Shown here piece by piece: positions 6,901 to 13,035 of a stretch of 13,035 bases of DNA (positions within the stretch are counted from its first letter, which is position 1; every line of letters starts with the position of its first letter). The position numbers were made by a program, and so were the translations under genes. This stretch comes from Nitrospirota bacterium (GTDB taxonomy: Bacteria > Nitrospirota > Thermodesulfovibrionia > Thermodesulfovibrionales > SM23-35), in contig JAGSYM010000005.1 in assembly GCA_018262395.1 (NCBI GenBank), positions 1 to 13,035 on the forward strand, written 5' to 3'. The notes under the pieces were generated by a model. It made no database searches. It was not told the origin of the DNA and saw only the letters and a list, made by a program, of their open reading frames with translations.

Positions 6901-7809
6901 TCAATCAGATTGACTCTTTTTTCCGCTTGCCCTTATAAACATAAATCCCCCTGATGTTCCGAGGATGTCATCCTTCAAAAGCAAGTTCCTCATTAACAGC
7001 ATCGCCGCGTTAAAACCCCTTACTTGATCATGGTTAAAAGTCATCAGGAAATCCCTAAACTCTTTGCCTATCCGATCTTCAGTCAATCCATATTTTTTAA
7101 TATCATACCAGTTATAACAAGGTCCAACAAAATTCTCAGCTACGACTTCCGCGAAAATTTTTCTAAATCTACTTTCAACCTTGTCAAATGACTCCATCCC
7201 CACATGTCCGTCGATCAGGACATATTCCCTTGCCTTTTCATCCATTCTGCTATAATCCATGTCGCCACACTCAATCCCGTGCAACATGATTCCGTCGTCC
7301 TTTAACAGTCTCATCCACTCCTGCAAATAACCGTCTTTGATCTCATTCTCGATATGCCCCAAGACATCCAGACTCACAATAAAGTCAAAGGATTTGTCTG
7401 AAAAAGGTGTATCAAAGCTGTCACACATTACAACTTCATCATACCCGGCAAGCAATGCCTGCTCCAAGGCCTTGTTAGACAAATCTGTGCCCGCAAGGTA
7501 GACATTCTTGCTTTTAAGCAGGTTCAAAGTACCTGAACCGCAACCTACGTCAAGTACACGGGATCCTTCTGTAACATTGTTATAAATCCAATACTGTTTA
7601 AAATATGCAATATCAAATTTGCTTGCAGGGTCGTATTCCAGGATGTTCGGAGTGTGCGCCAAAGCAAATTTCTCCGAGTAAAATTCATCTACGTCGTTTA
7701 TCCCCAGCATTTTGTAAACAGAGTTCTTTGCCTTAAGCTCCTTATTACCCTTATATATTCTGACTTTCTTTTCTTCCACTTTAGCCTTTCTGGAGAAATA
7801 ACGAAACAT
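6901..7809 (-). CDS. Class I SAM-dependent methyltransferase
   Basis: The 302-residue protein has motif I VLDVGCGSG at 85-93, an acidic residue after strand 2 (GTDL, D109), a CDSFDTPF segment (129-136) corresponding to motif II/III, and FDFIVSLDVLGHIEN (141-155) as motif IV. RLLKDDGIMLHGIE (167-180) is the usual strand 5 region. The C-terminal 120 residues are likely a substrate-binding extension. It resembles methyltransferase type 11 proteins of glycan clusters and probably methylates a sugar; the substrate is unknown. It is not close in sequence to the other methyltransferase of the cluster. The ATG at 7809 lacks a Shine-Dalgarno and lies 7 nt after a TATAAT box; M34 is an alternative start, also without a good ribosome site. 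Gaps of 152 nt and 402 nt on either side suggest it is transcribed alone. Confidence 0.87.
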   Translation of the reverse strand: MFRYFSRKAKVEEKKVRIYKGNKELKAKNSVYKMLGINDVDEFYSEKFALAHTPNILEYDPASKFDIAYFKQYWIYNNVTEGSRVLDVGCGSGTLNLLKSKNVYLAGTDLSNKALEQALLAGYDEVVMCDSFDTPFSDKSFDFIVSLDVLGHIENEIKDGYLQEWMRLLKDDGIMLHGIECGDMDYSRMDEKAREYVLIDGHVGMESFDKVESRFRKIFAEVVAENFVGPCYNWYDIKKYGLTEDRIGKEFRDFLMTFNHDQVRGFNAAMLLMRNLLLKDDILGTSGGFMFIRASGKKSQSD

Positions 7810-7816
7810 ACTGTTG

Positions 7817-7846
7817 ATTATACGATATTACAATTTGAGACAACAA
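7817..7846 (-). promoter_or_regulatory. Possible promoter for the lone methyltransferase gene
   Basis: On the minus strand TTGTTG (7846-7841) and a perfect TATAAT (7822-7817) are spaced by 18 nt. The -10 box ends 7 nt before the ATG, which would give a leaderless mRNA. An alternative -10, TATTAT at 7874-7869, lies beside the palindrome at 7877-7890 and would leave a leader of about 60 nt. Confidence 0.4.
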
Positions 7847-7876
7847 GGTGTCGAATTAGCAAGGAGACATAATAAA

Positions 7877-7890
7877 CTGAAACGTTTCAG
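7877..7890. promoter_or_regulatory. Perfect 14-bp palindrome, candidate LacI/Cra-type operator
   Basis: CTGAAACGTTTCAG is fully self-complementary with a central CG. It resembles operators of the LacI/GalR family, particularly Cra (FruR) sites of the TGAAACGTTTCA type. It sits 68 nt upstream of the methyltransferase start, next to a possible -10 (TATTAT). A regulator that binds it is not in the window, so its use as an operator is inference. Confidence 0.45.
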
Positions 7891-7914
7891 ATACGGCTAT
7901 AATCGCCGACTTCT

Positions 7915-7939
7915 TTGTCAATGCGGCTTAAAGTGACAA
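7915..7939. repeat. Inverted repeat downstream of the GT4 gene
   Basis: TTGTCA and TGACAA form a 6-bp stem with a 13-nt loop, 23 nt after the GT4 stop codon on the minus strand. No T-tract follows on either strand, so it does not qualify as an intrinsic terminator. It could be a weak pause or mRNA 3'-end structure, or chance. Confidence 0.25.
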
Positions 7940-7961
7940 TCGGTATTTTCCTTCAAATCAA

Positions 7962-9560
7962 CTAAATTTCGGTGCTGTTTTCCCCAAGAGTCATACTTTC
8001 TGTTTGCTTTGACAAAACAACTTCTCCATCATCACCAACATAGAACGGGACCTTTCTCAATTCCGCATAAAATTTTTCCCATGAATGTCTTGACTTCAAC
8101 AATTTCAGAGAATTGCCAGCTATCCCATGTAAGACCGAACGATCCAGATGGATTTTCTTAAGGGTATCAACATAACCGTCGATATCATCAAATGGGTCTA
8201 TGACAAAACCTGTCTCAGCGTCGCTGATGAGTTCGGGAATTCCTCCCGTGGAAGATGCGATTACTGGCAATCCCAGAGATAAGGCTTCTAGTAGCACATT
8301 CGGAAGGCCATCCCACTGTGAGGTATAAAGGAACAGGTCAAAGCGTTCAGTCGGCAATGAAGGCAAGCCGTCAAACGGTCCATAGTATCGCACATTAGGC
8401 AAAGCATTGAGGGAGTCGATAAAGTTTTTTACTTCACGCTCTGGAGTCCCGTAAACCGGTGAGCCATATACGTGAAAGGTAAAAGGCATCCCTTTGCACT
8501 TTTCTGCGATCTTTATCAGGATATCCGGCCTTTTCTGGATATCAAGCCTGCTCGCCCAAAGGATGTCCAGCGAATCTTTTTTGCGCGCATCACGAGACTC
8601 AGGCCTTGACGCATCAACAGTCATCGGCTGATAATGCACAAAAAGTTTATCCTGCCCGAAGGCAAAGATATCACGGAGTTTGTCAAGAATATGCTGATTA
8701 TCTGAAAGCACCGCAGTTAGCGAATCGAAACATTGAGGCAAAAAACACACCGGGTACCCGATAGACCTGCCTTCAGGGGTTATATCTTCACAAAACGCGC
8801 ATGCATATAAGCATGATGCCTCTGTTATTGCTTTCCCATATTTAATAAATATGTTGTAGCCCAGCAAAGAATTGATGTTGTGAATAACACGTGGCGGAAA
8901 CTGCAAAAAAAGTCGGGTGAGCAGTTTTTCCTGTTCTTCGGGAGAAAGGTGAGAATAGCGTTTCCCGAATTCTATGAACTGCGCTTCCGCCGAGAGCTTC
9001 TTCGCCCACGGCGAGTCGACGTTCTCGGTCGAGATTACCACAACCCTTTCGGCCATTTTGTTAGCGGTCAGCGCCTTGACATAGTTTAAAACTACAAGAT
9101 CAGCGCCGCCGCTTTTAAGCCATGGCACCAACAAGACATGAGTCGCCTTTTCTCCATAGAGTTCACAAAGATCGAGGTAATGCCTTCCGACAAGTGACGG
9201 ACGGATAAAATCAGTAATAATGTGAAACTCGATTTTGGGGACCGGGAACAACTTGGGCTCAAGCTCATGTATCTCCCGCCATTCTTCCATCAACCAGCCG
9301 GGCAAACAGCTCCTGGACACATGGTTAGGCACAGCCTCGGGTTCCCGCCCCGGTATGGCCAAAAAATCCGAATGTAAAGGTGTCTTGACCACTATGACAG
9401 GCGGCCTTAAGAGATGCTTGAAGGCCTCTTTTTGAGCCAACACAAAGTGGTGCAGCCTCGGCCGCGAACGGACAGCAGGTCCGAGAATTTTTTTGGACAG
9501 CCCGTATATAGATCTGGCCAAGCGGAAGGCAAATTCGCGTGTCGCAGGGTTTAAGGTCAT
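7962..9560 (-). CDS. GT4 family glycosyltransferase
   Basis: The 532-residue protein has a long N-terminal region of about 135 residues before the GT-B fold proper, which opens with HVLLVPWLKSGGADLVVLNY (141-160), containing the acceptor-domain glycine loop. The donor-binding half carries DILWASRLDIQKRPDIL (332-348) with the phosphate-contacting R338 and K343. The E-x7-E signature is present as D417-x7-E425 in WDGLPNVLLEAL, then GLPVIASSTGGIPELI (430-445). It should transfer a sugar from a nucleotide-sugar with retention of configuration, on the cytoplasmic side. Five cysteines cluster at 250, 254, 257, 272 and 277, which is unusual for the family and might bind a metal. The ATG overlaps the stop of the upstream gene by one nucleotide (TAATG), with GAGGA 7 nt before it, so translation is coupled. 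Donor and acceptor are unknown. Confidence 0.9.
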   Translation of the reverse strand: MTLNPATREFAFRLARSIYGLSKKILGPAVRSRPRLHHFVLAQKEAFKHLLRPPVIVVKTPLHSDFLAIPGREPEAVPNHVSRSCLPGWLMEEWREIHELEPKLFPVPKIEFHIITDFIRPSLVGRHYLDLCELYGEKATHVLLVPWLKSGGADLVVLNYVKALTANKMAERVVVISTENVDSPWAKKLSAEAQFIEFGKRYSHLSPEEQEKLLTRLFLQFPPRVIHNINSLLGYNIFIKYGKAITEASCLYACAFCEDITPEGRSIGYPVCFLPQCFDSLTAVLSDNQHILDKLRDIFAFGQDKLFVHYQPMTVDASRPESRDARKKDSLDILWASRLDIQKRPDILIKIAEKCKGMPFTFHVYGSPVYGTPEREVKNFIDSLNALPNVRYYGPFDGLPSLPTERFDLFLYTSQWDGLPNVLLEALSLGLPVIASSTGGIPELISDAETGFVIDPFDDIDGYVDTLKKIHLDRSVLHGIAGNSLKLLKSRHSWEKFYAELRKVPFYVGDDGEVVLSKQTESMTLGENSTEI

Positions 9561-10330
9561 TACTTGTTCCTCAGTTGTTCAGCCCGGAGCAAATGCAAGA
9601 AAATCGCCGGATCAAAAAGTCTTGATGGCCTGACTATTCTGCTTGTTCCCACATGATAACGGAAATTTGAACCGTTTTTCTTCATCCGCATGAAATGGAT
9701 GGTGTTGGGCACAACGTGGTGCTCAATACCCTCCGCAAGTGTCTGGCAATTCCAGTGCCAGTCCTCGAAACCAAAACCAGGGCCACCTGTCGTCTCCTCA
9801 TAGGGATGCCGCAGAAAGATACTCCTTTTCGCCACACAGACTGTATCCCAGTAGTTATACTCGATAATGTTCGATATGCTGAACGCCGGATCCGTCGATG
9901 AGATCTGCCGGAATACAAGATTCTCGTTCTCGAAAAGCATCTGGTACTCGGGATGGGCCACGACCTCCTTCTCACTTTCATCCAGATAGCAGAACGCGTC
10001 ATGTAGCCAGGTTTTTGCGATAAGGTTGTCGGCGTCAAGGATGGCTATATAGCGTCCTGAAGAGTTGGCTACCCCGAAATTACGCGAAAGGCCCGGATCT
10101 CCAAAATCAGCTTTGAGTTTAAGCATATCAGAACCAGCGTATGCAGAAAAATAATTCATTGTTGCCTGATCAGGCCTGTCGAGGACGATTATGACTTCAG
10201 TCACCAATCCCCGCTCCTGTGCGTACTGCCTCGATCTGGAGACACTGCGCATCGTATGGTGCGCGAGACGGCCTTCGTGGTGAGCGGTTATCACTACTGA
10301 AACGTCAAATTTGTCTTTCTTGTTATTCAT
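9560..10330 (-). CDS. GT2 family glycosyltransferase with DAD motif
   Basis: This 256-residue enzyme has a GT-A fold: VSVVITAHHEG at 10-20, an acidic nucleotide-contacting element IIVLDRPD (47-54), and the metal-binding ILDADN at 97-102. The probable catalytic pair is ED at 189-190 in the GFGFEDWHWN segment. It likely adds one sugar to the lipid-linked glycan in the cytoplasm. It is shorter than typical GT2 proteins and has no coiled-coil tail. The ATG lies 14 nt after the stop of the upstream GT2 gene; the purine stretch GAGAGG is only 2 nt before it, a tight ribosome site. Its stop overlaps the next ATG. It belongs to one operon with its neighbours on both sides. The donor sugar cannot be predicted. 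Confidence 0.9.
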   Translation of the reverse strand: MNNKKDKFDVSVVITAHHEGRLAHHTMRSVSRSRQYAQERGLVTEVIIVLDRPDQATMNYFSAYAGSDMLKLKADFGDPGLSRNFGVANSSGRYIAILDADNLIAKTWLHDAFCYLDESEKEVVAHPEYQMLFENENLVFRQISSTDPAFSISNIIEYNYWDTVCVAKRSIFLRHPYEETTGGPGFGFEDWHWNCQTLAEGIEHHVVPNTIHFMRMKKNGSNFRYHVGTSRIVRPSRLFDPAIFLHLLRAEQLRNK

Positions 10331-10344
10331 GGCCTCTCATGGAA

Positions 10345-11673
10345 CTAATTTCTGCCAAGCAATTTTCGAAATGGCCACGAAAGCAAAAGCCCCAACCGGT
10401 AAGAACGGGAATTCAGCAGGGTCTGGATATGTCCGTTTGCTGCGACCAGCCGCTCGTTCATATCGCGCCACTGTTCCCATACCATCTGCAACTCCCTGTC
10501 CCTCGCGACCAACCGCTCGTTTGTTTCACGCCATTGCATCCAACCCACCTGGAGTTCTTTTTCCTTGGCAACCAACTGTTCGTTTAACTCACGCCACTGA
10601 ATCCATCCCTCCTGCAGTTCCTTTTCCTTGGCAATCAACCGCTCGTTTGTCTTGCGCCACTGCGCCCATCCTTCAACGGACGTTTTCAAACTTGCAATAC
10701 AGCTTTCTTTGAAAGAATTCGCAGGGTCCTCCCCGAGTTCCCGGGTAAATTCTCCCATTTCCTTGCCGTATCCTCCCCCAAACAAGAGCAAAACCATCAC
10801 CAACCGGTCTGTCCTGTATGTATTTAATGAGTTATAAAATTTTATCATCACTTCATATATATTTTTCTCACGAACGCATTCGGGGATTATGTTTTTGAGA
10901 GAATTTTTAATAAAGAAATCCGATAGGACAAGTCCAACCTCAAAGTTGACCGCCGGATCATCTTCCTTCAGCGTATTGCTCCCATGGACCCTGTATTTCA
11001 AGAGCGGCCGCTGAACAACATATGTCTTGTAATGGTGGCAGAGTTTAAGAAAGAACTCGTAATCATGGGCATATTTAAGATTAGAAAAATAGCCGACCCT
11101 CTCGAAGGCATTCTTTCTGCAAAAGAGATTCGATGTCGTGATAAGGAAATTCCCCGCCAGAAGGTCAAGAACAATATTGTGCTCGCCCTTAAACGACGTT
11201 TCAGGCTGATGGTACGTCCAGTTCTCTTCCGCGCCGCGGTGATATTTAATGAATTTCCCCTCACCATCGATAAACTCCAAATGGCTGAATACAGCAGAAA
11301 CAGAGCTGTCTTTCTCAAAAATTCCTAGGCATTCCTCTAGCCTGTGTATATCATACATATCATCCGAGTTAAGGACGCTTACAAATTCTCCCCGGGCAAG
11401 CTGCACGCCACGGTTTATCGTACCGGCCGCTCCACGATTGTCCTGGCAGATATACTTTATTCTCTTGTCACTTATGCCTTTCACCACTTCCTCTGACTTG
11501 TCCGTTGACCCGTCATTTATGATCAGCAATTCAAAATCCTGGAACGTCTGTTCTAAAACAGAACAAACAGCTTCACGCACATAATGCTCGTGATTGTAAA
11601 GCGGTATTATGACGCTCACCTTCGGAGTTGCTGTGGCCGTGGTGTCCTTCATCTCCCTGGCTGTGTTAGGCAT
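10345..11673 (-). CDS. GT2 glycosyltransferase with four 21-residue coiled-coil repeats
   Basis: The 442-residue protein has a complete GT2 domain in residues 18-235: KVSVIIPLYNHE (18-29), NDGSTD at 53-58, the metal site LNSDD at 101-105, and HDYEFFLKL (203-211), where the catalytic acid is expected. A helical region of about 90 residues follows. Residues 334-417 are four exact 21-residue repeats with the pattern WxQWRxxNE then hydrophobic-A and charged residues, predicted to form a coiled coil. The last 25 residues (NSRSYRLGLLLSWPF and a basic tail) look like the amphipathic C-terminal segment often found after coiled coils in glycan glycosyltransferases. The ATG at 11673 has a weak AAGAG ahead; M8 is an alternative but with GGGAG touching the ATG. 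It follows a 69-nt gap carrying a hairpin and precedes the next GT2 by 14 nt. Sugar specificity is unknown; the tail may mediate oligomerisation or membrane contact. Confidence 0.9.
   Translation of the reverse strand: MPNTAREMKDTTATATPKVSVIIPLYNHEHYVREAVCSVLEQTFQDFELLIINDGSTDKSEEVVKGISDKRIKYICQDNRGAAGTINRGVQLARGEFVSVLNSDDMYDIHRLEECLGIFEKDSSVSAVFSHLEFIDGEGKFIKYHRGAEENWTYHQPETSFKGEHNIVLDLLAGNFLITTSNLFCRKNAFERVGYFSNLKYAHDYEFFLKLCHHYKTYVVQRPLLKYRVHGSNTLKEDDPAVNFEVGLVLSDFFIKNSLKNIIPECVREKNIYEVMIKFYNSLNTYRTDRLVMVLLLFGGGYGKEMGEFTRELGEDPANSFKESCIASLKTSVEGWAQWRKTNERLIAKEKELQEGWIQWRELNEQLVAKEKELQVGWMQWRETNERLVARDRELQMVWEQWRDMNERLVAANGHIQTLLNSRSYRLGLLLSWPFRKLLGRN
10423..10674 (-). repeat. Four tandem 63-bp in-frame repeats
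   Basis: The units are 10674-10612, 10611-10549, 10548-10486 and 10485-10423, each coding 21 residues. DNA similarity is high around the NER-L segment (plus strand CAACCGCTCGTTT recurs) and declines in the last unit. Positions W3, W6, N10, L13, E17 and L20 give a 3-4-3-4 spacing, so each unit is exactly three heptads and adding or removing a copy would keep the coiled-coil register. Confidence 0.85.
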
Positions 11674-11716
11674 TGTCTCTTAATATGACTCCTTATTTCT
11701 CATAACTTTACTCACA

Positions 11717-11748
11717 CACTGGCAGCACTGTAAGCAGTGCTCTCAGTG
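11717..11748. other. Long hairpin across the stop codon between two GT2 genes
   Basis: Arms CACTG-GC-AGCACTG (11717-11730) and CAGTGCT-CT-CAGTG (11735-11748) form a 14-position stem with one C-C mismatch and one G-T pair around a 4-nt loop TAAG. On the minus strand the stop codon of the upstream GT2 gene (11745-11743) is in the 5' arm. No T-tract follows on the minus strand, so it is not a classic terminator. It may stabilise the mRNA 3' end, be a processing site, or attenuate expression of the downstream genes. Confidence 0.5.
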
Positions 11749-12693
11749 AAACACTTTTAAAAGCCGGTCCCGCACTTTATAGTATTTCGACAGCAGCCTC
11801 CATCCGCGACCGGATTGCAAAAATCGAATATATTCATCCCTCTCCGACACCTTACACTGAAGGTCTTTGTTCGTTGTAATGAGGATCTCGATACGGGTGT
11901 CCCTTTCGAGGACCGCTGCCTTGAGTCCTGCAAGAGAGTCCCTGCAAAACCGCACAACACCGGGCACATATTTCACGGCATGCTTTTGCAGCACTCTGTC
12001 GTACTCCCTCTCCAGGATGCCGGCGTATTCGCTGCTCTGAGCTATCTGGAGTTCCCTGTTCCACTGAACATACTTGGTTGTCACCATCTTGATATGGTAA
12101 AAAGGATGCTTTAATCCGCACCGGATCAAAAGGTCCCAGTCTTCATAGGCCTCAAACTCTTCATCGAAGCCTTTTTCGACCAGAAAAATATCCTTATTAA
12201 AGAGAATCGTAATCAGAGGGATGTAATTTTCGATCAGCAGATCGTTCGCGGAAAAATCCTTTGAAGAAAAGACGCGCCTGCCAGTTTCCGTGAATTCCAT
12301 CGTCCCGAAATTATAAGATCCGAAAATGATTTCAGAGTCTGTATATGCAATTTTGCAATCCGTGTTTTTAAGGACCGAAACTATTGCCGTTAGATGTTCG
12401 GAATAAAGCTCATCGTCATCGTCCAGGAAACCTACGTATTCGCCTTTCGCGTTATCTATCCCGACGTTGCCTGCATGCGCTCTTCCGGTGTTCTTCTCAA
12501 GACGAACGTAGTTGAGGGAAACGTCCTTGAGGGTCCCTTTAATCTCATCGATGTCCAGGTCACAACCGCCATCATTGACCAGTATAACTTCAAGAGGTCT
12601 GTATGTCTGCGCAAAAATACTCCACAGTGCCTTCATTAAAAGCCGGGGTCTGTCCTTTGTTCTCACGATTATGGAAACCAGAGGTTCACTCAT
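11743..12693 (-). CDS. GT2 family glycosyltransferase with coiled-coil C-terminus
   Basis: From ATG 12693 the product has 316 residues. The GT-A domain shows VSIIVRTKDRP at 6-16, VNDGG at 39-43, the acidic metal site FLDDDDE at 89-95 and the catalytic segment YEDWDLL at 183-189, all standard for GT2. After about residue 250 a charged helical stretch (VLERDTRIEIL, VSERDEYIRFLQ) suggests a short coiled coil. It ends in SGRGWRLLSKYYKVRDRLL (294-312), a basic-aromatic tail comparable to that of the next gene. It should transfer a sugar in the cytoplasm; as the first gene after the initiating phosphotransferase it may add an early sugar, but gene order is weak evidence. I chose ATG 12693 because AGGA lies 8 nt upstream and the GT2 strand starts immediately; a TTG at 12738 would add 15 residues without domain content. 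The stop codon is inside a hairpin. Confidence 0.9.
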   Translation of the reverse strand: MSEPLVSIIVRTKDRPRLLMKALWSIFAQTYRPLEVILVNDGGCDLDIDEIKGTLKDVSLNYVRLEKNTGRAHAGNVGIDNAKGEYVGFLDDDDELYSEHLTAIVSVLKNTDCKIAYTDSEIIFGSYNFGTMEFTETGRRVFSSKDFSANDLLIENYIPLITILFNKDIFLVEKGFDEEFEAYEDWDLLIRCGLKHPFYHIKMVTTKYVQWNRELQIAQSSEYAGILEREYDRVLQKHAVKYVPGVVRFCRDSLAGLKAAVLERDTRIEILITTNKDLQCKVSERDEYIRFLQSGRGWRLLSKYYKVRDRLLKVFH

Positions 12694-12701
12694 TATATAT
12701 A

Positions 12702-12705
12702 TCCT
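12702..12705 (-). promoter_or_regulatory. Ribosome binding site deciding the start of the GT2 gene
   Basis: AGGA on the minus strand is separated from ATG 12693 by an 8-nt TA-rich spacer. It supports this start over the in-frame TTG at 12738. Confidence 0.6.
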
Positions 12706-12785
12706 ATCAGCGGCCGAGGACAAAGAAAAAACATGCAAATTAACTCTTATGCAATTTCAGGCAATCACATTGCTAGTGGCGCCTA

Positions 12786-12801
12786 TTGTAACATGTTACA
12801 A
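12786..12801. promoter_or_regulatory. Perfect 16-bp palindrome, candidate operator
   Basis: TTGTAACATGTTACAA is fully self-complementary. It lies in the 204-nt gap after the phosphotransferase gene, 93 nt upstream of the GT2 start. A minus-strand TACAAT overlaps its left half and could be a -10 box, but no good -35 is seen. The GTAAC/GTTAC half-sites look like a dimeric regulator site; the regulator family cannot be named from the sequence. Confidence 0.45.
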
Positions 12802-12897
12802 CCATTCCAAGGAAACAATCAGACTACAAGCATCTTAATTTTACACGATTTTTTTAATAACATACTATTGGCTTAGCAGTTCAAAACACTTCAATAA

Positions 12898-13035
12898 TCA
12901 GTATGCACCTTCCTGCTTTATCACGATCCTTATCGTCTTGAGCAGAATAATGATGTCCAGCCACAGATTCCAGTTCCTCACATACCAGGAGTCCAGGGCA
13001 ATCCTGTGATCATAGCTCTCATGATTTCTCCCTGA
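12898..13035 (-). CDS. Polyprenyl-phosphate sugar phosphotransferase, C-terminal fragment
   Basis: Only the last 45 codons are in the window; the gene continues past the right edge. They read SGRNHESYDHRIALDSWYV, then RNWNLWLDIIILLKT, ending in GAY before a TGA at 12900-12898. This is the characteristic C-terminus of the bacterial sugar transferase family (WbaP, PssY, CpsE and WcaJ type): the SGRN-SYD segment, the LD-WYVRNW-L-LDI-ILLKT helix and a final GAY. These enzymes sit in the cytoplasmic membrane and transfer a sugar-1-phosphate from a nucleotide-sugar to undecaprenyl phosphate, the first committed step of O-antigen, capsule or exopolysaccharide assembly. Its position upstream of the glycosyltransferases fits that role. 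The sugar cannot be told from this fragment. Confidence 0.88.
   Translation of the reverse strand, partial: SGRNHESYDHRIALDSWYVRNWNLWLDIIILLKTIRIVIKQEGAY

Noticed and set aside
9682..10038. Minus-strand frame of 118 codons in another phase of the DAD-type GT2 gene
   Set aside because: It is rich in arginine and serine without domain features and is fully inside a GT2 gene with DAD and ED motifs. It is a shadow frame.
10219..10712. Overlapping plus-strand frames with repeated PRDQPLV-like segments
   Set aside because: They are the antisense reading of the 63-bp repeats in the GT2 gene, and the apparent protein repeats simply mirror that array.
12694..12738. TTG start for the first GT2 gene, adding 15 residues
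   Set aside because: There is no Shine-Dalgarno before the TTG, while ATG 12693 has AGGA at 8 nt and directly precedes the conserved first strand of the domain.

Overview
The window carries part of a bacterial surface-glycan biosynthesis cluster (O-antigen, capsule or exopolysaccharide type) read on the minus strand, with one plus-strand gene at the left edge pointing toward it. Base composition is mid-range, arginine AGG/AGA and isoleucine ATA codons are common, GTG is used as a start, and Shine-Dalgarno and sigma70-like boxes are recognisable, so this is a bacterium. The gene style would fit a Nitrospirota or Desulfobacterota-like environmental lineage, but that is an impression and not a determination.

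Layout in the direction of transcription (right to left). At 13035-12898 is the C-terminal end of a polyprenyl-phosphate sugar phosphotransferase, the enzyme type that loads the first sugar onto the lipid carrier. A 204-nt gap with a perfect 16-bp palindrome follows. Next come four glycosyltransferase genes: a GT2 with a coiled-coil tail (12693-11743), a GT2 with four exact 21-residue repeats (11673-10345), a short GT2 with a DAD motif (10330-9560) and a GT4 (9560-7962). The first pair is separated by 69 nt holding a long hairpin; the last three are tightly packed. After 152 nt with a perfect 14-bp LacI/Cra-like palindrome comes a SAM-dependent methyltransferase (7809-6901). A 402-nt stretch without a convincing gene carries an extended -10 promoter for a second group: a GT2-GT4 fusion (6498-4141), a methyltransferase overlapping it by 14 nt (4154-3489) and a stand-alone GT2 (3476-2625) paralogous to the front half of the fusion.

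On the plus strand, 276-2519 encodes a multi-spanning membrane protein with a C-terminal TPR array, resembling the TMTC-like GT-C family. It converges on the glycan genes. The first 275 nt hold a short TCGCTCATT repeat and a possible promoter.

Together the minus-strand genes would start a glycan on undecaprenyl phosphate, extend it with at least six glycosyltransferase domains, and methylate sugars or cap the chain. No flippase, polymerase, ABC exporter or nucleotide-sugar synthesis gene is in the window, so the pathway is only partly visible. I see no CRISPR array, tRNA, rRNA or intact insertion sequence, and no clearly unprecedented system. The most interesting items are the 21-residue repeat array in one glycosyltransferase, the GT2-GT4 fusion beside its stand-alone paralogue, the two perfect palindromes, and the hairpin across a stop codon.
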